Shown here in pieces: positions 25,987-35,137 of a stretch of DNA of 64,000 bases (positions within the stretch are counted from its first letter, which is position 1; each line of letters starts with the position of its first letter). The DNA is from UBA1952 sp965246785 (GTDB taxonomy: Bacteria > Bacteroidota > Bacteroidia > Chitinophagales > Chitinophagaceae). A model generated the notes under the pieces. That model had not been told where the DNA came from. It did no database searches and saw nothing but the letters and a program-made list of their open reading frames with translations. The position numbers and the translations under genes are program-made. The DNA is taken from NCBI GenBank assembly GCA_965246785.1, contig CBDFFM010000019.1:1-64000 (forward strand), given 5' to 3'.

Positions 25987-26469
25987 ATGAAACTATCAAC
26001 GCTCAAAGAGCACCTCGCCAGCCTTTCCGCCATCAACTTCAAACTACCTGATGGCACCTTCCTTCCATCCCACTTTCATGTAACTGAAGTTGGCCTTGTA
26101 AGCAAGCACTTCATAGACTGCGGCGGCACAGAACGCAAGGAAAAAGTCGCAAACTTCCAGCTTTAGGAAGCAGGCGACTATGACCACAAGCTCACACCGC
26201 AAAAGTTCCTGCGCATCCTTGACTTCTCACACAAAATATTTGGCAGCGAGGACCTGGAAATTGAAGTAGAATATCAGCAGGGCACCATTGGTAAATTTGG
26301 TCTTGCGTTCAATGGGACGGACTTTGAGCTTACGCCGAAGCATACCGCGTGCCTTGCCAGCGATGCCTGCGGCAACCCGCCGCAAAAGGAAAAGGTTTCG
26401 CTTTCTGAATTACAAACAGTTCAAACAACTGCGTCCGCCTGCTGCACGCCCGGGAGCGGCTGTTGCTAG
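25987..26469 (+). pseudogene. DUF6428 protein of the ars operon, interrupted by an in-frame TAG
   Basis: A single frame runs 160 codons from the ATG at 25987 (MKLSTLKEHLASLSAINF) to TAG at 26467-26469. It is interrupted only by TAG at 26164-26166 (codon 60). The context FQL-stop-EAGDYDHKL matches DUF6428 proteins, where a Trp (TGG) is expected at that place, so a single G-to-A change explains it. The rest is clean, including the Cys-rich end (ACG, SACC, SGCC), so decay is recent. DUF6428 genes are common between arsR and arsC in Bacteroidota; their function is unknown, and the Cys tail suggests metal(loid) binding. Confidence 0.8.
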
Positions 26470-26482
26470 ACCACTTGAGACA

Positions 26483-26899
26483 ATGAAGAAGAAAATCCTT
26501 GTTCTATGCACCGGCAATAGCTGCCGTAGCCAGATTGCAGAAGGCTATCTGCGCTACTTCGCAGGTGATAAAGCTGAGGTGTACAGCGCGGGCATTGAGA
26601 CGCACGGCGTAAACCCGAAAGCCATTACAACAATGGCCGAAGACGACATTGACATCAGCGGCCACACCTCAAACAACATGGATGAATACCGTGACATCCC
26701 CTTTGACTTGGTGATTACCGTGTGCGACAATGCGAAGGAGCGATGTCCTTTCTTTCCTTCAAGTGCAAAGAAGTTCCACCAGAATTTTCCTGACCCGGCG
26801 AAGGCGACAGGCAGTGATGAAGAAGTAGCAAAAGCCTTCCGGGATGTACGGAATATGATTAAGGATTACTGCCGCCAATTTGTAGCCCAAAACTTATGA
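26483..26899 (+). CDS. arsC: Arsenate reductase, low-molecular-weight phosphatase (thioredoxin) type
   Basis: 138 residues from the ATG at 26483. That start is preferred over upstream starts because it begins the family N-terminus (MKKKILVLCTGNSCRSQIAE). The phosphatase-like loop is Cys9-x5-Arg15. The resolving Cys pair lies in VCDNAKERCPFF. The DPAKATG segment provides the catalytic Asp. It reduces As(V) to As(III), coupled to thioredoxin. It starts 13 bases after the DUF6428 frame and overlaps the aquaporin gene by 4 bases (ATGA), so the operon arsR-DUF6428-arsC-aqp is compact. Confidence 0.93.
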   Translation: MKKKILVLCTGNSCRSQIAEGYLRYFAGDKAEVYSAGIETHGVNPKAITTMAEDDIDISGHTSNNMDEYRDIPFDLVITVCDNAKERCPFFPSSAKKFHQNFPDPAKATGSDEEVAKAFRDVRNMIKDYCRQFVAQNL

Positions 26900-27534
26900 G
26901 GCGCTACATAGCGGAAGCCATAGGCACCTTCGCGCTCGTCTTCTGTGGCACGGGTGCCATCATCATCAATCAGCAAACAGGCGGAGTAATCGGCCATGCA
27001 GGTATTGCGGCTACATTCGGGCTGATTGTAACGGCGATGATTTACACCTTCGGAGGCATCAGCGGAGCGCATTTTAATCCGGCAGTTACGATTGGGTTTT
27101 CGCTGGCAAAGCTCTTTAGGTGGAAAGATGTTCCGGCCTACATCATCGCGCAGCTTGCGGGTGCATTCCTTGCCTCGCTGCTTTTGAAGTTCCTGTTTCC
27201 AACGAATGAAACGCTTGGCGCTACGCTGCCTGTCGGTACGCAGATACAATCCTTCATTCTTGAAATTTTGCTGACCTTCTTCCTCATGCTGGTCATTCTA
27301 TTCACTTCGCAAGGCTCAAAGGAAGTAGGCGTGATGGCTGGAATTGCTATTGGCGCAACGGTGCTTCTGGAAGCGATGTTTGCCGGGCCGATTTGCGGTG
27401 CCTCAATGAATCCGGCACGGAGCATTGCTCCTGCGGTTGTGAGCGGACATGTTACGGCGTTGTGGCTCTATATCGCTGCCCCGATTTTGGGCGCAGGGCT
27501 TGCAACAGGTGTGTGGAAACTGCAATCTGCGTAG
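26896..27534 (+). CDS. Aquaglyceroporin (MIP family), probable As(III) channel
   Basis: 212 residues with six hydrophobic helices and the two half-helix motifs, HFNPAVT (NPA at 61-63) and SMNPARS (NPAR at 172-175). MIP channels of this kind conduct small neutral solutes. In arsR-aqpS-arsC operons they let As(OH)3 produced by ArsC leave down its gradient, replacing the ArsB pump. The 4-base overlap with arsC and the absence of arsB/acr3 nearby support that role here. A short inverted repeat (GTTGCCA/TGGCAAC, 27558-27574) follows, but it lacks a T run. Confidence 0.9.
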   Translation: MRRYIAEAIGTFALVFCGTGAIIINQQTGGVIGHAGIAATFGLIVTAMIYTFGGISGAHFNPAVTIGFSLAKLFRWKDVPAYIIAQLAGAFLASLLLKFLFPTNETLGATLPVGTQIQSFILEILLTFFLMLVILFTSQGSKEVGVMAGIAIGATVLLEAMFAGPICGASMNPARSIAPAVVSGHVTALWLYIAAPILGAGLATGVWKLQSA

Positions 27535-27629
27535 CATCCAATAGCAATCGCAGTCAGGTTGCCACCGTGGCAACGGCTGAATAAAACCGGTACGCGCGTC
27601 GTTTGCGTATATTTTTACAGCAGTTTCCT

Positions 27630-28682
27630 ATGTCCCAATCCTTCATCACCGGCATCCAGCAAATCGGCATCGGCGTTACCGACGCGGATAGCGCGGCGCG
27701 GCTTTATAAAGACTTATTTGGCATGAATGCCCTTGTCTTTGATGATACTTCTGATGCAGCATTGATGACGCGCTATACCGGTGGTGATATATTTCGCAGG
27801 CGGGCATTGCTTACACTCAATATGCAGGGCGGCGGCGGCTTTGAAATCTGGCAATTTCTGAACCGGCAGCCGGTTGCACCTGTTGGCAGCGCAAGCTATG
27901 GCGACCTCGGGATCTATGCTGCCATCCTGAAATGCGACGATATAGCTACCGCCCATGCATATCTAACCAGGAAGGGCGGCATCAGACTTTCTCCGGTGCA
28001 GCAGTCGGCGCACGGAATACCACAGTGCTGGCTGACGGACGCATACGGTAATACCTTTCTCATCAGCCAATACAACGAGCGCTTTAACGGTCTGCAAGGC
28101 CCGGTGGCTGGTGTGCTTGGGGCAGTAATCGGGGTGAGCGATATAAATGCAGCGCTGCCGCTCTACCGCGACGTCCTTGGCATCGGCGAGATAGTTAGCG
28201 ACCTAACGGGAAGCTGGAACGATAATCCGGATGGTGCCGAAACGCAGTGCCGACGTGTTGTCCTGCAAAAAAAGCCGGATGGCCGCGGAGCATTCGGCAA
28301 GCTGCTTGGCTCGGTGCAGATAGAGCTCGTGCAATGCTTAAACCGCCAGCCGCAAAAGATTTACGGCGACCGCTTTTGGGGCGACCCCGGCTTTATTCAT
28401 CTGTGCTTTGACGTATTGCAGATGGATGGGCTGAAGGCAGTTGCTGCCGAAGCAGGTTTTTCATTTACGGTGGACAGTAAAGAATCATTTTCAATGGAAG
28501 GAGCTGCCGGTCGCTTTTGCTACTTGGAAGATGCGGACGGCACGCTGATAGAGCTGGTAGAAACGCACAAGGTACCCGTGATGAAGAGGTGGGGCATCTA
28601 TCTAAATCTCAAAAAACGTGGCATTGAAAAGCCACTGCCTGATTGGATGGTGAAAATGCTTGGTTTGAGCAAGGTTAGGTGA
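27630..28682 (+). CDS. Two-module VOC family protein
   Basis: 350 residues from the ATG at 27630; an earlier in-frame start at 27603 adds 9 unrelated residues. There are two VOC modules: residues ~6-145 (GIQQIGIGVTDADSAARLYKD, ending FLISQYNERF) and ~150-310 (GVLGAVIGVSDINAALPLYR, ending CYLEDADGTLIELVETH). The second has the His and Glu strand of metal-binding VOC enzymes (IHLCFDV, IELVE). A C-terminal ~35-residue tail ends at LGLSKVR. Some VOC proteins in ars clusters (ArsI) cleave C-As bonds, but the Cys pair of ArsI is not obvious here, so the substrate stays open. Confidence 0.8.
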   Translation: MSQSFITGIQQIGIGVTDADSAARLYKDLFGMNALVFDDTSDAALMTRYTGGDIFRRRALLTLNMQGGGGFEIWQFLNRQPVAPVGSASYGDLGIYAAILKCDDIATAHAYLTRKGGIRLSPVQQSAHGIPQCWLTDAYGNTFLISQYNERFNGLQGPVAGVLGAVIGVSDINAALPLYRDVLGIGEIVSDLTGSWNDNPDGAETQCRRVVLQKKPDGRGAFGKLLGSVQIELVQCLNRQPQKIYGDRFWGDPGFIHLCFDVLQMDGLKAVAAEAGFSFTVDSKESFSMEGAAGRFCYLEDADGTLIELVETHKVPVMKRWGIYLNLKKRGIEKPLPDWMVKMLGLSKVR

Positions 28683-28702
28683 CCGGATTTCTCGTAAGCG
28701 TC

Positions 28703-29662
28703 TTAACTATTTCTGCCGGCTAAAATGACCTTCAATGCAAATGCAGTAACGGGCAACACTATCAGCACCGCGCAAGCCCATATCCAACCAACGATAACGC
28801 CCGCCAAAACAGCTACCAATCCCATATATACCGGGTAGGTGAAGAGCAATAAACCGAACAGTACACTATCATAAAAGACTGTGTTTCTTGTGCTGCGACG
28901 GGCAAGCTGCCTTATTGGAAAGTAGTAGAGCATGTGCAGCAAAAATCCGGTCAACGCGAAAGGTGCCAATAGCGATTTTTTCAGAACGCCGAAAGCACCC
29001 GACGGGAGCTGCGTAACGGTATGGCCATAATTAGTAAGTTGAGCGGAAAGCGCGTGATTAAACGCGTTGTAAAAATGGGCCGGTGTTTCAGTAGGCAGAT
29101 TATTTTCTGGCCACAAGGCGCGTGTATAGCTTACAGTTAATCGCTTGGGTAAGCTTGTAAAGTTCTGATAGGAGATTCGTGCAGGCTGCACTATCAGATG
29201 ATGCATTTGTTCTTCCCGCCATGCCAGCCAGGCCAAGCGTGCTGTTCCTTTTCGCAAAGGGCGAAGCATATTGCTATGTTCGCTCAGTCCTTCAGAGAAT
29301 ATCAATACGGAGCCACCAGCCTTCATGATTTTAAGACATTCCTGGAAAGAACTTTCGTTGAGGTGCAAATGCTCGCGACCCTCGCTCAGCCGGTGAATCG
29401 GGATAGCATTCAATGCACGCAACAGACGGGCAGTCAACGGTTTGCGAAATGCATCTCCTCGCGCGAGAAAATGTATAGGTCGTGGGTGAACGACAGCTAT
29501 TATTATGGCATCTAAGAAAGAATTTGGGTGATTGCAGGCAACTATGGCCGGCATGTCAGATGCAATGTCTCTGCCGGAAGTATTTTTTATCTCTATGCTT
29601 TCTGCAAAAAACCATAGGCCTAATCGGCACCATCCCCGTAGCACCTTATAAAGCACACTCAT
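28703..29662 (-). CDS. PlsC-like glycerophospholipid acyltransferase
   Basis: 319 residues from the ATG at 29662 (MSVLYKVLRGWCRLG); a start 5 codons upstream is also possible. Acyltransferase motif I is NHPNSFLD (His-x4-Asp), motif II-like IHRLSEG, and motif III FSEGLS with the glycerophosphate-binding Glu-Gly. Two to three hydrophobic helices fill the C-terminal ~80 residues. The family transfers acyl groups to lysophosphatidate or related lipids at the inner membrane. It lies on the same strand as arsS, 107 bases downstream of it, so it may act on an arsenosugar-containing lipid (inference); a housekeeping role is equally possible. Confidence 0.85.
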   Translation of the reverse strand: MSVLYKVLRGWCRLGLWFFAESIEIKNTSGRDIASDMPAIVACNHPNSFLDAIIIAVVHPRPIHFLARGDAFRKPLTARLLRALNAIPIHRLSEGREHLHLNESSFQECLKIMKAGGSVLIFSEGLSEHSNMLRPLRKGTARLAWLAWREEQMHHLIVQPARISYQNFTSLPKRLTVSYTRALWPENNLPTETPAHFYNAFNHALSAQLTNYGHTVTQLPSGAFGVLKKSLLAPFALTGFLLHMLYYFPIRQLARRSTRNTVFYDSVLFGLLLFTYPVYMGLVAVLAGVIVGWIWACAVLIVLPVTAFALKVILAGRNS

Positions 29663-29769
29663 AAATCGCAGACACAAATCTGACCGGTGATGCTAAACAA
29701 TTGTAATTCTGTCGCTGGCACCATTGGATAGCATCATCCCTTCGTCGTTAAAAAATGGACAGTCAATAC

Positions 29770-30825
29770 TTATGCGGTTTGTCCGCCGCAACTGCTGCCC
29801 GCGCCTGCCGTACAGCCGTAGCAATGCTGCGCTACAATGATGTCACGCGCCTCCAACGCTTCTAAGTCAAACTGAGAAATGTGCTGGCCGCGTGCTGTAA
29901 CTTTCAAATCCAGCATCTGGTTGAAATCGCAGTCGTAGAGAAAGCCATCCCATCCAATGCTTATCGTGCTGCGGCACATCACTCCCGCAGCCGCCGTAGG
30001 ATTAAAAGCCGCGATGAGCTTGCTCATATACTTTTCATAGTTGCCGCTCTCCAGCAGGTATTGGAGATAGCGTGAAATGGGCAGGTTGGTAATGGCGTAA
30101 AGGTCGTTGAACGTTATGCCGAAATCCTTTAGCAGCGCGGCCTTGAACTCCCGCTCTAAAGCTTCCTGCGACGGTGGCAGGAATGCGCCGGCAGGATTGA
30201 ATACAAGGTTCAATTTTAGACCGGTTCCTTCAATCCCATAACCGACCTCATTCAGCATCTGTAGTGCCTTAATACTGTCTTCAAACACGCCATCGCCGCG
30301 CTGGCGGTCCGTGCGGTCTGCAGTATAAAATGGTAGGGATGAAACGACTTCTACGTTATGCTGTTTAAAGAACTGTGGCAGGTCGTAATACTTTTTGTTA
30401 GCGCGGATAATAGTCAGGTTGCAGCGTACAATAATATGCACGCCCCGCGCCGAAATATGCTCTACGAACCAGCGGAAGTCGGGGTTCATTTCCGGCGCAC
30501 CGCCGGTCAGGTCAACTGTTTTGAGATTTGGATAAGCATCCAGCACGTCCAGGCATTGCTGCATCGTTTCGCGCGTCATAATCTCCTTCCGGTCTGGCCC
30601 TGCGTCCACGTGACAATGCTTGCACACCTGGTTGCACATCTTGCCGACATTTATCTGGAAGATGGAAATAGCTGTTGGCCGTAAAGGATAGAGGCCAATG
30701 TTCTCCAGCTTTTCCTGGAACGGGACCGGCATAAAATGCCCGTCTGCCCCATGCTCAATGACTTCAAGCTGGTGATGGCTGTCGGCTAAAATGCTGCCTT
30801 GTGCTTTGAGGGATTTTGTTGCCAT
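29770..30825 (-). CDS. arsS: Arsenosugar biosynthesis radical SAM protein
   Basis: 351 residues from the ATG at 30825. The radical SAM cluster motif is Cys64-x3-Cys68-x2-Cys71 (MCNQVCKHCHVDAGP). The SAM-binding GGAPEMNP follows. The C-terminal Cys-rich segment has Cys335, Cys338 and Cys346 (HCYGCTAGAGSSCGG), where some family members use selenocysteine. ArsS acts on dimethylarsenite made by ArsM, using the 5'-deoxyadenosyl group, on the way to arsenosugars. An inverted repeat CTGTAA/TTACAG (30876-30881, 30890-30895) and a CAACTTTG -7-like box lie upstream. No arsM is present in the window. Confidence 0.92.
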   Translation of the reverse strand: MATKSLKAQGSILADSHHQLEVIEHGADGHFMPVPFQEKLENIGLYPLRPTAISIFQINVGKMCNQVCKHCHVDAGPDRKEIMTRETMQQCLDVLDAYPNLKTVDLTGGAPEMNPDFRWFVEHISARGVHIIVRCNLTIIRANKKYYDLPQFFKQHNVEVVSSLPFYTADRTDRQRGDGVFEDSIKALQMLNEVGYGIEGTGLKLNLVFNPAGAFLPPSQEALEREFKAALLKDFGITFNDLYAITNLPISRYLQYLLESGNYEKYMSKLIAAFNPTAAAGVMCRSTISIGWDGFLYDCDFNQMLDLKVTARGQHISQFDLEALEARDIIVAQHCYGCTAGAGSSCGGQTA

Positions 30826-31121
30826 TTTGCAAGTCACTGTCTGCCGCCGGAGGGATTGGCTATTGCAAAGTTGCCCTGTAAAATGTGAATTACAGTGCAA
30901 CATGCCCCGGCAGGCAAGATGAAAGTGTTGAATTTACGAGTTGTCGCAGCGTAAAGATTTTATTCAGTTGATAATGGATACTGAAGCCGTGTTTTTTAAG
31001 GTGCTTATCGCGCGAGCCGGATGCAAATCGGGATAAAAGTTCGACAAACCTCCAAACCGGCTTGCATCTGCTGCCGTAACTGTTATCTTCAACCGCGAAT
31101 CGTTTACACTTGCAGCGCCAT

Positions 31122-31802
31122 ATGAACACCGCAGTCCTCATTTTTTCACGCACCGCGCGTGAGGAGGCAACAGGTCGGCGCTACGGGGGTAGCTTCCACC
31201 GGAATATCCGCGTCGCGAAGCAGCTGATTGCTCATACGGAAAAGGCCGCCCGGTTTTCCGGCCTGAGCGTAATCCGGAAATACTCGAATAGTCAGCAAGG
31301 ATTAAATTTCGGCGAACGCTTCGCGAATGCGATCGAAAGTGTTTTTGACCTTGGCTTTTCCCGGGTAATAGCGATTGGCACCGATACACCAGGTATCACG
31401 CCGGGCATACTGCGCCATATAGATGAACAACTGAGCAGCCATCGAATGGTCACCGGCCCATCGCCGGACGGCGGCGTTTACGCAATCGGAATGTCGCATG
31501 ACGGGTGGGACAGAGCCGCATTTCTGCAAGTAAAGTGGCAGACCGAAGCTGTAGAGGACGGGCTTTCCGCTTACAGCCTCGCCCTTCAACTGGCGCATCA
31601 TACGCTCGCCCCGCTCCGCGATATTGACAATGGCGCGGCGTTTAACGAATGGTTGCATCACGCGGGAGCCCATACGGCTATCGCACGACGCATCCGTGTG
31701 GCATTAGCAGCTCCCTGCTCTTTAGAACGCGAAGCACGCACCGCATTTTTTGCACCTGCATTTTCTGAGGAAGCCCGCAGAGGCCCGCCGGTAGCGGCAT
31801 AG
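31122..31802 (+). CDS. DUF2064 (TIGR04282-like) transferase, divergent copy
   Basis: 226 residues from the ATG at 31122. The fold is that of CofC/glycosyltransferase-like DUF2064 proteins: start strand AVLIFSRTAREEA, then LNFGERFANAIES, VIAIGTDTPGITP and GPSPDGGVYAIGM. The usual KT/R-rich P-loop of close homologues (KVKTRLA, seen in the protein at 53174-53761) is replaced by a Gly-rich stretch (TGRRYGG). Members accompany ArsS (transferase 1 of the radical SAM/selenodomain system). The gene is divergent from arsS, with ~300 bases between them. Donor and acceptor are unknown. Confidence 0.75.
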   Translation: MNTAVLIFSRTAREEATGRRYGGSFHRNIRVAKQLIAHTEKAARFSGLSVIRKYSNSQQGLNFGERFANAIESVFDLGFSRVIAIGTDTPGITPGILRHIDEQLSSHRMVTGPSPDGGVYAIGMSHDGWDRAAFLQVKWQTEAVEDGLSAYSLALQLAHHTLAPLRDIDNGAAFNEWLHHAGAHTAIARRIRVALAAPCSLEREARTAFFAPAFSEEARRGPPVAA

Positions 31803-31892
31803 ACCGTTACCGACACATTCAGACTTACCAATTCGCGAAGGGTTAGGGCAAGCTGTATTTCCTCATCACAAACGCTGCTTTTCGGAACTTTT

Positions 31893-34800
31893 ATGTCCAA
31901 AATTTATTCAACAGTTTTACTGCTGCTGCTCAGCCTCTGCGCGGGCGCGCAATCCACGCTCATATCAGGCCTCATTACAGATAAGGCCAATGGCAAGCCG
32001 CTGCCGGGCGTGAACGTCTTAGAACGCGGCACGCAAAACGGAACGTCGTCCGATAAGGATGGACGGTATTCCATCACCGTTAGCGACGAAAAAGCAACCG
32101 TTGTTTTCAGCCTCGTAGGTTATGAGGCAGCCACCGCAGATGTGAGCGGCGAAGAGAATGTAAACATTGCCCTTGCTGCTTCTTCGCGCGGGCTGGATGA
32201 GGTAGTCGTCACGGCGCTCGGCATCACGCGCGAAAAGCGCGACCTTGGCTATTCGGTGCAGAAGCTGGACAGCCGCGACCTGAGCGAGGTGAAGAGCGTC
32301 AATTTCTTAGACAATATCTCGGGGAAAGTCGCCGGCGTGACCGTAACGCCCGGCCCGACAGGCGTGGGCTCCACTTCTAAAATCACCATCCGCGGCGAAT
32401 CTTCTTTCACGAACAACAATCCGCTTTTTGTGGTGGACGGCGTGCCCATTAACAACAACACGCCATTCAACGTACATAGCGAAGCCGCTGCAGGCTTCCA
32501 GGGTGTTGACTTTGGGAATGGTGCTGCCGAAGTGAACCCCGACGATGTGCAGTCGGTGACCGTTTTGAAAGGCCCGGGCGCGGCGGCTTTGTACGGCACG
32601 CGGGCCTCTAACGGCGTGGTTGTTATCACTACAAAAGATGGCCGCGCCGCTAAAGGCCTGGGCATCTCGTTCAACTCTACCACTACGGTTGACGGCCCGT
32701 TCAAGCTGCCGAAATTCCAGAACAGCTACGGACAGGGCAACTCCGGCAAGTTTGAGTATAAGGACGGCCTCGGCGGCGGCATCAACGACAACATTAGCTA
32801 CAGCTACGGGCCGGCGCTTGACCAGGGCATTCTGGTAAAGCAGTACGACAGTCCCGTCCCGCTGCCTGACGGCACAACGGTACGCGGCGGCGATGTGGCG
32901 GTGCGCGGCAACAATCCCATCACGCCGACGCCTTTCAATTCCCATCCTGATAACCTCAAAGATTTCTACCAGACCGGCATTACGGCTATCAACAATCTTG
33001 CTATTTCCTCCACCGGCGAAGCTGGCAGCTACCGGCTCTCTTACACCGACCTACGCAGCAAATCTTATATCCCGGGCGTGAACCTTGACCGCAAGACAGC
33101 CGCAGCACACTTCATCTTTACGCCGGTTAGTAAGCTGCGGGTGACAGCCACGGCTAACTACGTCAACACGACTTCGGACAACCGGCCATCCAACGGCTAC
33201 GGCTCCGAGAATACCAATTATGCGCTGGTAGCCTGGGGTGCACGCTCGCTTGATTACGAGCCGATGAAAAACATCTGGCAGCCCGGCTTAACCGGCATTC
33301 AACAGTATTCATTCAATACCACCTACTTTGATAATCCTTACCTGACGTTGCTGGAGAATACCAATTCACTCAACCGCAACCGGATATTCGGCAACGTTCG
33401 CGCGCAATACAATTTCACACCAAAACTCAGCCTGGCGCTACGCTCGGGCATTGATTATTCGCAGGAAACGCGGGCGTTCAAACGTAATTTCAGCACTAAC
33501 CGTTTCGTGAATGGTGCGTATGCGGAACAAGGCGTTTACTATAAGGAAATCAACAGCGACGCGCTGCTGGATTACGCAGATAAATTCGGCGACTTTTCCC
33601 TTGACCTTGCCGCTGGCGCCAACCGCCTTGACCAGCATGCTTCATTCCTGCAGGTGCAGGCTCTGAACCTCGCGCAGCCGGGCGTGTTTTCGCTCAATAA
33701 TGCAGCTACGCCTTTGGAGAAGTATGAGTACTTAGGTAACAAGCGCATCAACAGCATTTATGCTTTTGCGAAGCTTGGCTACCGCAACTTCCTTTTCTTA
33801 GATGTCACCGGACGCAACGATTGGTCAAGCGCGCTGGCGACGCCCGTTTCCGCCGACAACACCAGCTTCTTTTATCCTTCATTCTCCGGCTCGTTCGTTC
33901 TGTCCAATGTCGTGAAGCTGCCGCGCGCCATTTCCTATGTGCAGGCACGCGCATCTTATGCGCAGGTCGGCAACGACACCGACCCGTACCAGACGGCAAG
34001 TGTCTTCAACAGCAAGACTCCTTATGCCTCGCAGCCGACGCTAAGCGAGCAAAGCACCATTGCGGCTTCTGCACTGCTTCCTGAAAAGAAATCTTCGGTA
34101 GAGCTTGGCGCTGATGTACGCTTCTTCAGCGACCGGCTGGGCATAGACGCGACTTGGTATAATGCTCGCACCGAAAACCAGATAGTTCAGTTGCCCATAA
34201 GTGCCACGTCGGGCTATTCGCAGCAGGTGGTAAACGGCAGCAAAGTGCGCAATCGCGGTGTGGAGATTGTGCTGAATGCGCTGCCGGTTCGCTCCAAAAA
34301 TTTCCGCTGGGATGCGACGCTTAATTTCAGCCGCTACGTGGCTACTGTTAGCGGATTGCCAGACGGCGTATCGCGCCTGACGCTCGGCTACAACCGGGTT
34401 TACGACAACCTGAATCAAACCGTTTATGTGCAGGTAGAAGAAGGCGGGCGCATCGGCGACCTGTACGGAACCGGCTACAAGAAAACGCCTGATGGCCAAT
34501 ACATCGTGGACGCAGGCGGCAACTTCATTATGGACAATGCGCTGCGCAAGCTGGGTAACTACAATGCTGATTTCAATCTTGGATTTACCAACAGCTTCAG
34601 CTACAAGTCGTGGCGGCTTGGGTTCTTGTTTGACTGGCGGCAAGGCGGCATTCTCGTATCGCGCACACTGGCGCTGGCAGGCGTTGCAGGCCAATTGATA
34701 GAAACGGAGAACAGGCCCGCAGACGGTATTGTGGTGCATGGCGTGGTGAATACCGGCACGGATGCGGCGCCTGTATATGTGCCCAACACAAAAGCAATCA

Positions 34801-35117
34801 CTGCTGAAAGCTATTACCGCGAATACTACGACCGCAACGTGGAGGGGCAAAGTGTGTATGATGCTTCATTCGTGAAGCTGCGGCAGGTGTCGCTTGGTTA
34901 CACCTTTAATACCGACCGGCTTGCGCATACGTTCCTTCATGGCGTGAAGGGCATTGAGCTTTCGATTATCGGCAGAAACCTTTTTGCCATCAGCCATATC
35001 CAACACTTTGACCCTGAGCAAATCGCTTCGCAGGGCAGCGGCTTCGTGAGCGGCGTGGAAGATATGTCGTACCCGACGACACGCTCTGTTGGCTTCAAGC
35101 TTGGCCTGAATCTCTAA
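31893..35117 (+). CDS. SusC/RagA-family TonB-dependent outer membrane transporter
   Basis: 1074 residues with a signal peptide (MSKIYSTVLLLLLSLCAGAQ). A CarboxypepD_reg-like domain (~21-90, with GVNVLERGTQNGTSSDKDG), the SusC signature RGLDEVVVTALGI, a plug domain (ISGKVAGVTVTPGPTG, IRGESSF, PLFVVDGVPI) and a C-terminal barrel follow. With the SusD-like lipoprotein 20 bases downstream it forms an outer-membrane uptake pair. Its place inside the ArsS cluster, not beside glycoside hydrolases of a typical polysaccharide locus, hints at a small or unusual ligand. The substrate cannot be assigned from the sequence. Confidence 0.93.
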   Translation: MSKIYSTVLLLLLSLCAGAQSTLISGLITDKANGKPLPGVNVLERGTQNGTSSDKDGRYSITVSDEKATVVFSLVGYEAATADVSGEENVNIALAASSRGLDEVVVTALGITREKRDLGYSVQKLDSRDLSEVKSVNFLDNISGKVAGVTVTPGPTGVGSTSKITIRGESSFTNNNPLFVVDGVPINNNTPFNVHSEAAAGFQGVDFGNGAAEVNPDDVQSVTVLKGPGAAALYGTRASNGVVVITTKDGRAAKGLGISFNSTTTVDGPFKLPKFQNSYGQGNSGKFEYKDGLGGGINDNISYSYGPALDQGILVKQYDSPVPLPDGTTVRGGDVAVRGNNPITPTPFNSHPDNLKDFYQTGITAINNLAISSTGEAGSYRLSYTDLRSKSYIPGVNLDRKTAAAHFIFTPVSKLRVTATANYVNTTSDNRPSNGYGSENTNYALVAWGARSLDYEPMKNIWQPGLTGIQQYSFNTTYFDNPYLTLLENTNSLNRNRIFGNVRAQYNFTPKLSLALRSGIDYSQETRAFKRNFSTNRFVNGAYAEQGVYYKEINSDALLDYADKFGDFSLDLAAGANRLDQHASFLQVQALNLAQPGVFSLNNAATPLEKYEYLGNKRINSIYAFAKLGYRNFLFLDVTGRNDWSSALATPVSADNTSFFYPSFSGSFVLSNVVKLPRAISYVQARASYAQVGNDTDPYQTASVFNSKTPYASQPTLSEQSTIAASALLPEKKSSVELGADVRFFSDRLGIDATWYNARTENQIVQLPISATSGYSQQVVNGSKVRNRGVEIVLNALPVRSKNFRWDATLNFSRYVATVSGLPDGVSRLTLGYNRVYDNLNQTVYVQVEEGGRIGDLYGTGYKKTPDGQYIVDAGGNFIMDNALRKLGNYNADFNLGFTNSFSYKSWRLGFLFDWRQGGILVSRTLALAGVAGQLIETENRPADGIVVHGVVNTGTDAAPVYVPNTKAITAESYYREYYDRNVEGQSVYDASFVKLRQVSLGYTFNTDRLAHTFLHGVKGIELSIIGRNLFAISHIQHFDPEQIASQGSGFVSGVEDMSYPTTRSVGFKLGLNL

Positions 35118-35137
35118 ATCCTGAAACGCTCCAAATC

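Noticed and set aside
27558..27574. Hairpin GTTGCCA-CCG-TGGCAAC after the aquaporin gene as a terminator
   Set aside because: No T-rich run follows it on the plus strand; left as an unassigned short palindrome.
29770..30825. Selenocysteine in ArsS
   Set aside because: The motif read here is SSCGG with TGC codons and the frame has no internal TGA; this copy uses Cys.
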